A DNA stretch of 64,000 bases from Prevotellaceae bacterium UBA6974. Its GTDB lineage: Bacteria > Bacteroidota > Bacteroidia > Bacteroidales > Bacteroidaceae. Location of the stretch: the NCBI GenBank assembly GCA_002450165.1, contig DJYQ01000025.1, positions 1-64,000 of the forward strand, written 5' to 3'. Of this stretch, positions 30,991-40,405 are shown piece by piece; within the stretch, counting starts at the first letter, position 1; the number at the start of each line of letters is the position of its first letter. The notes under the pieces were generated by a model, which did no database searches, was not told the DNA's origin, and was given only the letters and a program-made list of their open reading frames with translations. Made by a program: the position numbers and the translations under genes.

Positions 30991-32655
30991 ATGAGACAAA
31001 AGGTTCTTTTTTACCTGTACCTGACGGTCCTGATGTTGCCAAACATGATTCTCTGCTATACCGAGAACATGCCTTGGTATGGCAAGGCTACACTCCTGCT
31101 CCTTCCATTGTCGGTGTATTGGGTTGTCATGACATTAAGCCATCGCCCGTCCAAGGTCTGCCTGTGGACGTTTCCGATACAATTCATCGGTGCCTTCAAC
31201 ATCGTACTCTCGTACCTGTTTGGCAAGGGTGTCATAGCTGTTGACATGTGGCTCAACGTCGCAACATCAAGTCCCAACGAAGCAGGCGAAATGCTCGCCC
31301 AGCTATACCCGTCGGTCGTTGCCGTGGTTATAATCTATATACCTACACTGATTTATGCCATCTATGATATGAGAAGGAAAGAACGTCTTCCCCACCATTT
31401 CATACGCAGGCAACGCTGGGTAGCCGGTACGCTGTTGCTGACAGCCATACCGTTGACAGGAGCCACCATAGCAACAGGAAAGTGGAATATCCTGGATGAC
31501 CTGTTCCCAGTAAACGTATGCTACAATCTGAAACTTGCAGTCCAGCGTCAGGCAATCTCGCTCAAATATCTTGAAAACAGCCGCGACTTCAGCTTTGATG
31601 CCACCTGTCAGGATGCAGACACCATCCCCCAGGTCCTTGTCCTCGTCATTGGCGAGACAAGCCGTGCAGCCAACTGGCAGATAATGGGATACAGCCGCGA
31701 GACGAACCCACGTCTGAGCAAGATACCGGGCATTATCGCATACCACGACTGCCTGACACAAAGCAACGCAACGCATAAGAGCGTACCTATATTGCTCTCA
31801 CCTGCAACGGCTGAGAATTTCTCGGTCCTATACCATTCCAAAGGGCTCCTGGCTGCATTCCGCGAAGCGGGCTACCATACCACATTCGTCAGCAACGAAC
31901 CACGCAACCACTCCTTCAACGACCATCTGGGCGAGCAGGCGGACACCACCATATTCCTGCGGGACTACATCAGCGGTGACCCCAAGGACACTTTGCTCTT
32001 GCCCTACGTCAGCCAGACATTGGCCCTGGTCAACCAACACCCCCACCAGCTTATTGTCCTGCACAGCTACGGCAGCCACAGCACCTACTCCGACCGATAT
32101 GAAAGTTACCAGAGCTACTTCCACCCAGACAATGTAGTCAAGGCCACAGCCGACTGCCGCGACATACTGATCAACGCATACGACAACACCATACGGCTTA
32201 CTGACCACTTTCTGGCAAGCATCATTGATATGCTTAGCCAGAGCGGACGCCCCAGTGCGCTTGTATATACCAGTGACCACGGCGAAGACATCTATGATGA
32301 CGAACGCAACCTGTATCTGCACGCATCCCCGTGGCCCAGCTACTATCAGCTGCACACACCGCTGGTGTTCTGGTTCAGCCAGGGGTACGACCAGTTATAC
32401 CCCCAGCGTACCAGTCTCGTAGCAAAGCATCGCAAAGACCCTGTACAGAGTGACTGCATTTTCCCAACTATGCTGACACTTGGCGGCATCACTACCAACA
32501 TACGGCAAGACACACTGTCCCTGGCATCGCCCAGCTACCGAATCAAAGCTCAGCGTCACTATCTCAATGATCACAACTGTTCGGTAACGCTGGATTGCTG
32601 TCTGGAACCACTGGATTTTGCACAGTTAAAGAAACGTAACCTACGACCTTACTGA
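30991..32655 (+). CDS. Phosphoethanolamine transferase (EptA/sulfatase family)
   Basis: 554 residues: five membrane helices in the first 165, then a periplasmic alkaline-phosphatase-fold domain. VLVIGETSR (Glu222 in the metal site), the nucleophile Thr261 in SNATHKSVPILLS, LHSYGSHSTY and TSDHGED are the conserved metal and catalytic positions of EptA/MCR-type enzymes. It should move phosphoethanolamine from phosphatidylethanolamine to lipid A or another glycan, lowering surface charge and polymyxin sensitivity. It has its own promoter and is followed after 7 bp by the RecQ-C-like gene. A phosphonate-linked head group would be an interesting alternative donor, since AEP genes lie in the same window, but nothing shows this. 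Confidence 0.85.
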   Translation: MRQKVLFYLYLTVLMLPNMILCYTENMPWYGKATLLLLPLSVYWVVMTLSHRPSKVCLWTFPIQFIGAFNIVLSYLFGKGVIAVDMWLNVATSSPNEAGEMLAQLYPSVVAVVIIYIPTLIYAIYDMRRKERLPHHFIRRQRWVAGTLLLTAIPLTGATIATGKWNILDDLFPVNVCYNLKLAVQRQAISLKYLENSRDFSFDATCQDADTIPQVLVLVIGETSRAANWQIMGYSRETNPRLSKIPGIIAYHDCLTQSNATHKSVPILLSPATAENFSVLYHSKGLLAAFREAGYHTTFVSNEPRNHSFNDHLGEQADTTIFLRDYISGDPKDTLLLPYVSQTLALVNQHPHQLIVLHSYGSHSTYSDRYESYQSYFHPDNVVKATADCRDILINAYDNTIRLTDHFLASIIDMLSQSGRPSALVYTSDHGEDIYDDERNLYLHASPWPSYYQLHTPLVFWFSQGYDQLYPQRTSLVAKHRKDPVQSDCIFPTMLTLGGITTNIRQDTLSLASPSYRIKAQRHYLNDHNCSVTLDCCLEPLDFAQLKKRNLRPY

Positions 32656-32662
32656 TACTGAT

Positions 32663-33382
32663 ATGAATATACAGAATCATATTGTAAAAATTATAATCGT
32701 CATTCAGGAAGCAGGCATAGGCCTGACACGTAATCAACTGCAGGACATACTCACCGGACAGGAAAGTGAGGATGTGCAGAACAATGAATTTGACCAGCTT
32801 GACTCCTTCGGTATAGCCGAGGGCAGTGAGGATGAGGATTGGAATGCCGTCTTTGACCGTGCCATCGAGGAAGGTCTGCTCAAGGTCAAGAATCAGAAAC
32901 ACCACACCCTTACCTACACACCGGAAGGCAAGAAATTCCGCAAGAAGCCCCACCCAGTCATTTTAGGTGAAGGTGCCGATGATGAGGATTACAACGGGAT
33001 AGACGACCCTGACCTTGTTTCGATGATGCGCGGAGCTATTAAGGACGGAGTACAGACCATTGACCAGAAAGTCCGCAATCCGCGAACCAAACGGCAGATT
33101 AAACTCATTCAGGCTATTGACCGCAAAATCGCATTGGATGATTTTGCCCAGAACGAGAACATTGACCTGGACGAGGTCATAGACGAATTGGAAGCGTTGC
33201 GCCACAATGGCAAGAACCTGGATATCACCTACTTCACCGACGAGGTAATCGGCCCCGAAGAGGTGCAGGAAGTACGCGAGAGCCTTGCCCCGGATGCCGG
33301 CAATATACAAAAACTGCGCCGTGAATGGGGAGACGTTTACAACGAGCAGGAACTGCGCCTGCTTGCCTATATCCTGTCATAG
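32663..33382 (+). CDS. Acidic protein resembling the C-terminal region of Bacteroidetes RecQ
   Basis: 239 residues, strongly acidic, no signal peptide. The C-terminal half (KLIQAIDRKIALDDFAQNENIDLDEVIDELEAL, then LDITYFTDEV and a final EQELRLLAYILS) looks like the helix-turn-helix extension that follows the HRDC domain of Bacteroidetes RecQ helicases. The helicase part is absent. The N-terminal half starts with a possible winged-helix (VIQEAGIGLTRNQLQDILTG). It could be a stand-alone DNA- or helicase-binding protein. The resemblance is from memory and needs a profile search. Confidence 0.5.
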   Translation: MNIQNHIVKIIIVIQEAGIGLTRNQLQDILTGQESEDVQNNEFDQLDSFGIAEGSEDEDWNAVFDRAIEEGLLKVKNQKHHTLTYTPEGKKFRKKPHPVILGEGADDEDYNGIDDPDLVSMMRGAIKDGVQTIDQKVRNPRTKRQIKLIQAIDRKIALDDFAQNENIDLDEVIDELEALRHNGKNLDITYFTDEVIGPEEVQEVRESLAPDAGNIQKLRREWGDVYNEQELRLLAYILS

Positions 33383-33451
33383 AGCACAACCCCGAACACT
33401 TGATATAAATCAAGAAAACTGGCAAATACACAAAATAAATCAATAATAATA

Positions 33452-33481
33452 TTGCAAGTATCACGAAAAGCACTACCTTTG
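33452..33481 (+). promoter_or_regulatory. Promoter of a small transcript before gpmI
   Basis: TTG at 33452-33454, 19 nt, TACCTTTG at 33474-33481. Confidence 0.6.
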
Positions 33482-33486
33482 CATCG

Positions 33487-33555
33487 TGTTTTTCATGGTA
33501 TTAGATTTAAGGTTAACTAAAGATTGGTTGTCGTGAGACAACCTTCTTTTTTTTA
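33487..33555 (+). ncRNA. Candidate small RNA or attenuated leader before gpmI
   Basis: About 70 nt with no start-to-stop frame of note. It begins just after a good promoter and ends in a perfect 7-bp hairpin GGTTGTC-gtga-GACAACC (33526-33543) followed by a run of T (33544-33554). A second weaker promoter for gpmI lies downstream (TAACTTTG, 33612-33619), so this looks like an independent short transcript, although read-through to gpmI is possible. Confidence 0.55.
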
Positions 33556-33656
33556 CGCATGTCCGATAAAAATAATAATATCGTTTGCATAAATTATTAA
33601 ATAATATGTTGTAACTTTGCTTGGCAAAGAATCAAATATATATAAATATAACATCT

Positions 33657-35177
33657 ATGGCAAAGAAAGCTTTATTAGTAATCCTGGACGGCTGGGGTAT
33701 AGGCAACAAGAGTAAAAGTGATGTAATATTCAATACACCCACACCGTACATGGACAGTCTGTGGAAGAATTATCCATGCAGCCAATTGCAGGCAAGCGGG
33801 GAAAATGTAGGACTGCCAGATGGACAGATGGGTAATTCCGAAGTAGGACACCTGAACATCGGAGCCGGCCGTATAGTATATCAGGATTTGGTTAAGATAA
33901 ACCGCGCCTGCGCTGATGGCAGTATCCTGAAGAACAAGGAAATCATCAATGCCTACGAATACGCAGTCAAGAACGGCAAGGACGTCCACCTGATGGGTCT
34001 GACATCCAACGGCGGCGTACACTCCTCGCTGGATCACCTTTTCAAACTTGTCGAAATAGGCAAGGAATACGGTATCAACAACACCTTTGTACACTGTTTC
34101 ATGGACGGTCGTGACACAGACCCACAAAGCGGCAAAGGCTTTATCGAGCAGCTTACCGCCAAATGTAATGAAGTCGGCAATGCTGCGATTGCCGATATCG
34201 TAGGCCGTTTTTATGCAATGGACCGCGACAAGCGCTGGGAACGCATCAAGGTAGCCTATGACCTGATTGTAGGCGGCATTGGCAAACCAGCAGACGACAT
34301 GGTTGCAGCAATGCAGGAATCCTATGACGAAGGCGTTACCGATGAGTTTGTCAAGCCGATAAAAAATGCCAGCGTCAACGGAACAATCAAGGAAGGAGAC
34401 GTAGTAATATTTTTCAACTACCGCAACGACCGCGCAAAGGAACTGACCATCGTCCTGTCACAGCAGGACATGGAATCACAGGGAATGAAGACAATCCCCG
34501 GCATACAGTATTACTGCATGACACCTTACGATGCATCCTTCCAGAATGTACATATTATCTTCCCCAAGGAAAACGTCGAGAACACCCTGGGCGAGTACCT
34601 GTCGGCACAAGGCAAGAAACAGTTGCACACAGCCGAGACCGAGAAATATGCACATGTGACATTCTTCTTCAACGGCGGACGCGAGAACCCATTTGAGGGC
34701 GAGGAACGCATTCTGGTAGCATCGCCCAAGGTACAGACATACGACATGAAACCAGAAATGTCCGCCTTCGAGGTCAAGGACAAACTGGTTGACGCCATCA
34801 AGCAGGACAAGTTTGACTTCATCGTAGTTAATTTTGCCAATGGCGACATGGTTGGCCATACAGGAATCTACACAGCTATCGAAGCTGCCGTCAAGGCTGT
34901 TGACCAATGCGTCAGCGAAGTGGTCGAAGCTGCAAAGGCAACCGACTATGAGGTCATCATAATAGCTGACCACGGAAATGCCGACAACGCCCTCAACCCG
35001 GATGGCAGTGCAAATACGGCGCATTCGCTCAATCCGGTACCATTCATCTACGTTACATCTAACAAATCAGCAAAAGTGCAGAATGGCGTATTGGCCGATG
35101 TAGCACCTTCGATTCTGCATATAATGGGACTGAAGCAACCTGCCGAAATGACAGGTAAGTGCCTTATTTCAGATTAA
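33657..35177 (+). CDS. gpmI: 2,3-bisphosphoglycerate-independent phosphoglycerate mutase
   Basis: 506 residues from [14 protein letters not shown]; an upstream TTG at 33621 would add 12 non-conserved residues. The alkaline-phosphatase fold shows LDGWGIG, the phosphoserine in [17 protein letters not shown] (about residue 61) and the metal-binding ADHGNAD and HS residues near the C-terminus. It converts 3- to 2-phosphoglycerate using Mn. Length typical. ung follows after 6 bp. Confidence 0.96.
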   Translation: MAKKALLVILDGWGIGNKSKSDVIFNTPTPYMDSLWKNYPCSQLQASGENVGLPDGQMGNSEVGHLNIGAGRIVYQDLVKINRACADGSILKNKEIINAYEYAVKNGKDVHLMGLTSNGGVHSSLDHLFKLVEIGKEYGINNTFVHCFMDGRDTDPQSGKGFIEQLTAKCNEVGNAAIADIVGRFYAMDRDKRWERIKVAYDLIVGGIGKPADDMVAAMQESYDEGVTDEFVKPIKNASVNGTIKEGDVVIFFNYRNDRAKELTIVLSQQDMESQGMKTIPGIQYYCMTPYDASFQNVHIIFPKENVENTLGEYLSAQGKKQLHTAETEKYAHVTFFFNGGRENPFEGEERILVASPKVQTYDMKPEMSAFEVKDKLVDAIKQDKFDFIVVNFANGDMVGHTGIYTAIEAAVKAVDQCVSEVVEAAKATDYEVIIIADHGNADNALNPDGSANTAHSLNPVPFIYVTSNKSAKVQNGVLADVAPSILHIMGLKQPAEMTGKCLISD

Positions 35178-35183
35178 GGACTG

Positions 35184-35843
35184 ATGGTCAGAATTGAACC
35201 CTCATGGGGCGAAATACTAAAGGATGAGTTTGAGAAAGACTACTTTCTCAGACTCATTCATTTTGTAAGGCAGGAATACAGCACCTACACCTGCTACCCA
35301 CCCGGGAGACTGATTTTCAACGCATTCCAGCAAACCCCCATCGACCAGGTCAAGGTCGTCATCCTGGGCCAAGATCCATACCACGGTCCCGGGCAGGCAC
35401 ATGGATTGTGCTTCAGCGTACAGGAGGGTACACCGTTTCCACCGTCGCTACGAAACATATTCCAGGAAATACAACAGGAAACTGGAGCCCCTATCCCCAC
35501 CTCGGGCGACCTTACACGATGGGCACGACAAGGAGTCTTTCTCCTGAACACCTGCCTAAGTGTACGGCAGCACCAAGCCTTCAGCCACAGCAACCAGGGA
35601 TGGGAGACATTTACCGATGCCGTCATAAGCAAAATTAGCCAGCATTGCAACAACGTTGTATTTCTCTTGTGGGGAGCACCGGCAGGCAGAAAATCATCAC
35701 TAATCGACAGCAGCAGGCACCTGGTGCTGAAATCAGCACACCCCAGCCCGCTGTCAGCATATCGCGGATTCTTTGGCAACAACCACTTCACCATGTGCAA
35801 CAACTACCTTATCCAGTCAGGAAAGGAACCGATAATATGGTAA
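35184..35843 (+). CDS. ung: Uracil-DNA glycosylase, family 1
   Basis: 219 residues with all family 1 motifs: the catalytic Asp in VVILGQDPYHGPGQAHGLCFSV, VFLLWGAPAG and HPSPLSA. It removes uracil from DNA in base excision repair. It ends within the start of the next gene (7-bp overlap). Confidence 0.96.
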   Translation: MVRIEPSWGEILKDEFEKDYFLRLIHFVRQEYSTYTCYPPGRLIFNAFQQTPIDQVKVVILGQDPYHGPGQAHGLCFSVQEGTPFPPSLRNIFQEIQQETGAPIPTSGDLTRWARQGVFLLNTCLSVRQHQAFSHSNQGWETFTDAVISKISQHCNNVVFLLWGAPAGRKSSLIDSSRHLVLKSAHPSPLSAYRGFFGNNHFTMCNNYLIQSGKEPIIW

Positions 35844-36400
35844 AAAAAGACCTTCCACCAATGCTCATGGTAGGCAATGTCATTGTACATATCGACATAA
35901 TTACCGAACCCTTCAACTGCGACATCAGCAAATGTCACGGACTATGCTGCCAGGAAGGTGACGCAGGCGCGCCCGTAACCCTGGACGAGATTGCTGACAT
36001 CGAACAGAATCTGGACAGGCTGTGGCCACAACTGTCTGCAGGAGCGCAGGCAATGATTGACAAGCAGGGAGTCGCCTACCCCGACCCAGAGGGCGAAATG
36101 GTAACAACTATCGTAGCTGGTCGCGATTGTGCGTTTCGCGGTTGCAATGGCTGCCTGCTCACCAACAAGCCCATCAGCTGCCACCTGTATCCTATACGCG
36201 AAAAACGCTTCGGGCCCGACCTTGTCGGTATCAACTACCACCGATGGGACATTTGCCGGAATGCCATCCAACGCGGCAGGGAACTGAACACCCCACTCTA
36301 TGTCTTCCTGCGCGAACCCCTAATCCGCCGCTTCGGTCAGGAATGGTACACGCAGTTGGAAGAAACCGTTGCCGAAATGAAAAACCAGGGACTACTGTAA
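35837..36400 (+). CDS. DUF3109-family cysteine-rich protein
   Basis: 187 residues starting at the ATG inside the end of ung. Cysteines cluster in CDISKCHGLCC, CAFRGCNGC and later singles (CHLYPI, ICRNAI), like the YkgJ/DUF3109 group presumed to bind zinc or an Fe-S centre. No enzymatic role is established. Coupled to ung; stops before a shared terminator. Confidence 0.8.
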   Translation: MVKKDLPPMLMVGNVIVHIDIITEPFNCDISKCHGLCCQEGDAGAPVTLDEIADIEQNLDRLWPQLSAGAQAMIDKQGVAYPDPEGEMVTTIVAGRDCAFRGCNGCLLTNKPISCHLYPIREKRFGPDLVGINYHRWDICRNAIQRGRELNTPLYVFLREPLIRRFGQEWYTQLEETVAEMKNQGLL

Positions 36401-36499
36401 AGGGATAAAATCTGATAGCCTACCTTTTTTTGAAAAAAGAGTATGACTGACAGATTTCTTTGTTCAAGAACTTGTGGTTTATTTGTACAGATAAAAGGG

Positions 36500-36523
36500 A
36501 AAGGCGCCCGTTTGGACGCCTTT
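36500..36523. terminator. Bidirectional terminator between convergent genes
   Basis: AAAGGCG (36500-36506) pairs with CGCCTTT (36517-36523). A T-rich stretch follows on the plus strand, and it lies between the DUF3109 gene (plus) and a lipoprotein gene (minus). Confidence 0.7.
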
Positions 36524-36552
36524 CTGTTTGTTTTATAACCAATGACAGGAAA

Positions 36553-37356
36553 TTACAATACCAGCTGGTTGCGGGCGGCTGTGATTTCGTTGGTCATTTT
36601 GTTCAGGTCTGACTTGAGCTCGTCAACTGTTATTGCATTCAGTTTCTCCAATGGTTTGATTGCCTCGCTGACTTCTACCAATTCGGGGTCATATTCGACA
36701 AGACGGTTGATTGCATCCTGAAGGAGGGCGATGCGCAGGGTCAGATTTGCTACAGATTCGTCATCGAATACGGGGAGGAACTTCTCCTGATTCTGACACA
36801 GGATGTACATCTGCTCGATTAAGGATGTTGCTACGGATTGCCAGAAGTAGTTAAGGCGTCCTGCCTGAACCTCTGCCTCGTAGATTTCCTGGCTCTCGAC
36901 TACCAGGTCACCGTTTTCTGCAAAAATGCGGAAGCCGGGGTCGTTTATCTCGCTTAAAAGTTGTGCCGTTGCCTCGTTATAGGCCTTTGTGTCCATGTCA
37001 TAGAGTTCTGCGACAGTCTGGTCTATGCTGAGTGCTACGAGTACACGGTACTTCTCGCTGAGGGTGATTGCCTCCTTGGCTATCTCGGGAGACAACAGAT
37101 AGTCGGGCTTTACCTTTTTCTCTTCGTCCGTAAGCTTCAACTCGCCTGACTTGGTCTGCTCCAGGATTGGCAGGGCCTTGAGACCGCTCAGAACGTTTGC
37201 GATACTGTCCAACTGTACCCTGATGCTTTCCTCGATTTGTTCCTGTTCAAAACTCTTGATCTCTTCCTGCTCTTCTTCAGTCTGCTTAGGCTTGCTGCTG
37301 CAGGATGCCAAGGCAATGGCAAAAACTGCCATCAAAAGAAACTTGACTTTCTTCAT
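36553..37356 (-). CDS. Lipoprotein of unknown function
   Basis: 267 residues with the lipobox LASC (MKKVKFLLMAVFAIALASCSS) and then a Glu-rich, mostly helical body with no recognised motif. It lies 45 bp downstream of the ABC exporter gene in the same orientation and may act with it in the envelope; this is only positional. Confidence 0.75.
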   Translation of the reverse strand: MKKVKFLLMAVFAIALASCSSKPKQTEEEQEEIKSFEQEQIEESIRVQLDSIANVLSGLKALPILEQTKSGELKLTDEEKKVKPDYLLSPEIAKEAITLSEKYRVLVALSIDQTVAELYDMDTKAYNEATAQLLSEINDPGFRIFAENGDLVVESQEIYEAEVQAGRLNYFWQSVATSLIEQMYILCQNQEKFLPVFDDESVANLTLRIALLQDAINRLVEYDPELVEVSEAIKPLEKLNAITVDELKSDLNKMTNEITAARNQLVL

Positions 37357-37401
37357 AATTGATAATTTTAGTTAGTTGATTTTATTGTTTTATTCTGTTT
37401 G

Positions 37402-40302
37402 TCAGTTGTTGTTTTCCTTCCTGATAAATCGTCCTGGTATGTCGGTCATAAGCATGACTGTCAATATGATGCACATAATGTACAGGACGCATAGATTAAA
37501 CCACAGTGTCTTTATATGGTATTGGCCGACTATTTTCTCGCTGCTGTAAAAGGGTGCGTTGCCGCAATGTGTGAGCGGTGTGAGATAGATGAATCCGCAT
37601 AGTGGGACGATATGGTTGTTTACGACCTTGACAAGGGAACCGCTGGCTGCACCTGTTACCATATTGGAGAGTTGGGTGTTGGTGTTTCGTTTTTTCAGTG
37701 CTTCCTGCTCGTCGCGTGTCGTTGAACGTATCTTGTTAGTCAAAATCCTGTCGGCCTGTAGGGTTGCCTGGTTGCCAAGGGCGAAAAGGCTGTCCTCGGC
37801 AAGTTCCAGGTAAGCGTGTATCTGGTCGTAGGTGTCGTTGCCCTTGTATGGCTCTATGCCTGCGTATGCAGAAACGATACCGAGATTCCTGTGTACGGTT
37901 TTCAGATGACTGGGTTCGACTGGCTTGCCTTTTCTTTCCTCGTCCCGCATGGTCTCTATCTGTGACTGCAGTTCCCACAGGTAGCCGTGGATGTAGAACT
38001 GGGTTTCGTACTTGTCCTTGTCATAGTCAAAATATGGTGCGGTAAATTCATTGTCCGTGTATGTCGTTACTGCTAATGCCTCGTAAGCCCATCGCGATGG
38101 AATCAGGTTACCTACAACAGGTACGTTGCCAGTGGTGCTGTTGGGATTGATGTCATTGAAATTGACAACTACGCCGCATAGCAGTATCTGCGGGATGAGC
38201 AGGATGGGTATTGTTATGTATATGGCCACGACGCTGTTGAGGCACTGCGACAGTAGCAAGCCTATGAGATTGCTGAGCAGGGCGACGGAGAATAGGACTC
38301 CCCACCAGACGAAAAACAGTCCATGGACCTGTATTATGGCATTGCCGACCAGTACGAACAGGAATGTCTGTATCAGGGATACGATAGCCGAAAAGACTAT
38401 CTTGCTGGCTATGTAGCTGCAATTGTTCAGTTGCAGGAATTTCTCGCGTCTGAGCAAGGCGCGTTCGCGTATTATTTCCTCGGCCGACCCACTCATTCCG
38501 ATAAACGTCGCGACAATCACTGCCATAAAAATGTAGGAGACGAAGTTCTTGTTCTCCATCAGGGTATATCCGCTTTCGGGCGCAAACCTGGTCAGCATTG
38601 CGCAGATGACTGCCAGAAGCGGTGCTACCAATGAGGTAATGAGCAGGTATTGTACATTAGTTATCTTTGTCCTGATATTACGTTCGAGGAAGATGACGAA
38701 CTGCTTCCAGGCATTGGGCCGTTTTTGATTGGAATATGGTATTTCACCTTTCGGTACGGGGGGCTGCTGCTGACGCCGTCCCAGGTATAATTCGTGCCAT
38801 TCCTGTGGGCTGACCTTGCGTTTATCGCTGACCTCGCCCGAACCGGTCAATGCTTTTTCGTCGATGATGTTCAGCACAATCTCGGGGTTTACATTACCGC
38901 AGGTAGGGCACATGCTGGTTTCGGCATCTGCATAATTGGCTGCACTCTTGAAATATGTTATCGCGTCTATGGGATTGCCGTCGTACACGGGATAGCCTCC
39001 CCTATCCAAAAGCCATAGTCTGTCAAACAACTTATACACGTCGCTGCTAGGCTGGTGGATGTTTACAATAATCAGCTTGCCGCGGTATGTCTGCTCTTTC
39101 AGGAGGTTTATCACCTTTTCGGTGTCTGTGCTTGACAGACCGCTGGTCGGTTCGTCCAGGAACAGGACTGCCGGCTGGCGTATCAGTTCAAGTGCAATGT
39201 TTAGGCGCTTGCGCTGTCCGCCTGAGATGTATTTGTTGATAGGCGAGCCTACCTTCAGGTCAGCTGTTGCTTCCAATCCCAAGTCACGCAACACTCCGTC
39301 AACGCGCTCGTTCAGTTCCTTGTCGGGCATACCCTCGAAGCACAGGCGTGCCGTGTACCACAGGTTTTCACGGACGGTCAGTTCTTCGATTAACAAATCG
39401 TCCTGGGGCACAAAGCCAATCAGCTTCCTTACTTCGTCTTCCTGAATACTGTGGCCGTTTATCTCGATGCTGCCGCTTGAGGGCACTATGCTTCCGTTCA
39501 GCAAACCCATCAACGTGCTCTTGCCTGTGCCACTTCCACCCATGATGGCAAGCAGGGTTCCGCTCTCCAGGGTGAAGCTCATGTCATGCATGCCGTTGTC
39601 CGAATTGGGGAAACGGAAATTAAGCCCGTTGGCCGTGAATGTTATTTTCTGTCCGTCGGTATCCTTGCGTGTTGCGGCAAAATCGTCTAATAGCGTGGAG
39701 TAATATACTGGGTTGCATCCGGTACATTTCAGTACTCCGCTTTTCTGCATTACCTGGAAGGTTCCTGGCAGCACGGGTACGTCGTTCTGCAACAGCTCGT
39801 CGTCGCCCAGCCATGTGAAGACCATACGGTTGAGTGAAGGCATCAGCAAGACCTTAAGCTTGCCGTTGCCCATCTTGCGGATGTGGACATGGTCGGTTTC
39901 CCTGCTCTTTACGAAATCCACAAAATCACTGAACACGCTTTCGCTTACGTGTAATTTCAGTGCCGCATCGTGTAACATTCCGTATTCGGAGTCATCAAGG
40001 CAATCGGTTCCGCAGAATTCCATCAGTCGCAGTACCATCATGGCCTCCTCGGCTGCCGGTATCTTGCCATGCAGGTTGGTACAGATATTTTCCACGACCC
40101 CATTTACGTCCAGATCGGGTGTCATCGAATACAATTCGCGTAAATCGTCATACATCCCAAGCCAGAAATCCGTGTTTCTGATACCGAAGTGCCTGCGCAT
40201 ATATGCCTTGAGAATGCCGTGCGATGCATTTACATCCAAATCTCCTCCCTTGCCAAACAAGGCAAAGAGGTTAAGCAGGCTGGAAAGGACTATTTCGGTC
40301 AT
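37402..40302 (-). CDS. ABCG-like ABC exporter, ATPase fused to permease, with N-terminal extension
   Basis: 966 residues. Residues 1-150 are a helical TerB-like or unknown region. An ABC ATPase follows with Walker A GGSGTGKS (255-262), the Q-loop, signature SGGQRKRLNIALEL and Walker B VLFLDEPTSGLSS. The C-terminal half is an ABC-2 type permease with about six helices and a large extracytoplasmic loop (TYTDNEFTAPYF onward). Two cysteine pairs (KCTGC, SMCPTCGN) lie before the ATPase and after it. The ATPase-permease order matches half-size ABCG exporters, which export lipids or drugs; substrate unknown. Upstream TATATTTG (40333-40340, minus strand) is a possible -7 element. Confidence 0.85.
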   Translation of the reverse strand: MTEIVLSSLLNLFALFGKGGDLDVNASHGILKAYMRRHFGIRNTDFWLGMYDDLRELYSMTPDLDVNGVVENICTNLHGKIPAAEEAMMVLRLMEFCGTDCLDDSEYGMLHDAALKLHVSESVFSDFVDFVKSRETDHVHIRKMGNGKLKVLLMPSLNRMVFTWLGDDELLQNDVPVLPGTFQVMQKSGVLKCTGCNPVYYSTLLDDFAATRKDTDGQKITFTANGLNFRFPNSDNGMHDMSFTLESGTLLAIMGGSGTGKSTLMGLLNGSIVPSSGSIEINGHSIQEDEVRKLIGFVPQDDLLIEELTVRENLWYTARLCFEGMPDKELNERVDGVLRDLGLEATADLKVGSPINKYISGGQRKRLNIALELIRQPAVLFLDEPTSGLSSTDTEKVINLLKEQTYRGKLIIVNIHQPSSDVYKLFDRLWLLDRGGYPVYDGNPIDAITYFKSAANYADAETSMCPTCGNVNPEIVLNIIDEKALTGSGEVSDKRKVSPQEWHELYLGRRQQQPPVPKGEIPYSNQKRPNAWKQFVIFLERNIRTKITNVQYLLITSLVAPLLAVICAMLTRFAPESGYTLMENKNFVSYIFMAVIVATFIGMSGSAEEIIRERALLRREKFLQLNNCSYIASKIVFSAIVSLIQTFLFVLVGNAIIQVHGLFFVWWGVLFSVALLSNLIGLLLSQCLNSVVAIYITIPILLIPQILLCGVVVNFNDINPNSTTGNVPVVGNLIPSRWAYEALAVTTYTDNEFTAPYFDYDKDKYETQFYIHGYLWELQSQIETMRDEERKGKPVEPSHLKTVHRNLGIVSAYAGIEPYKGNDTYDQIHAYLELAEDSLFALGNQATLQADRILTNKIRSTTRDEQEALKKRNTNTQLSNMVTGAASGSLVKVVNNHIVPLCGFIYLTPLTHCGNAPFYSSEKIVGQYHIKTLWFNLCVLYIMCIILTVMLMTDIPGRFIRKENNN

Positions 40303-40405
40303 GTATGTGCAAGCATGGATAATTTACGCCCACAAATATATAAAAATAAAACAATATCCTTTTCGGGAAGTCCTGTTTTTTATCGGTAGGGACATGGCTT
40401 TTAGG

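Noticed and set aside
30991..32655. Phosphoethanolamine transferase as the missing AEP transferase
   Set aside because: Tempting because of the shared chemistry, but it has its own promoter far from the operon and shows ordinary EptA motifs.
35645..35836. Upstream extension of the DUF3109 protein
   Set aside because: The extra 64 codons overlap ung in another frame and lack conserved residues.
37402..40302. ABC exporter and lipoprotein as a phosphonate or glycan exporter
   Set aside because: It is a half-size ABCG-like exporter some 30 kb from the phosphonate genes; nothing in the sequence links them.
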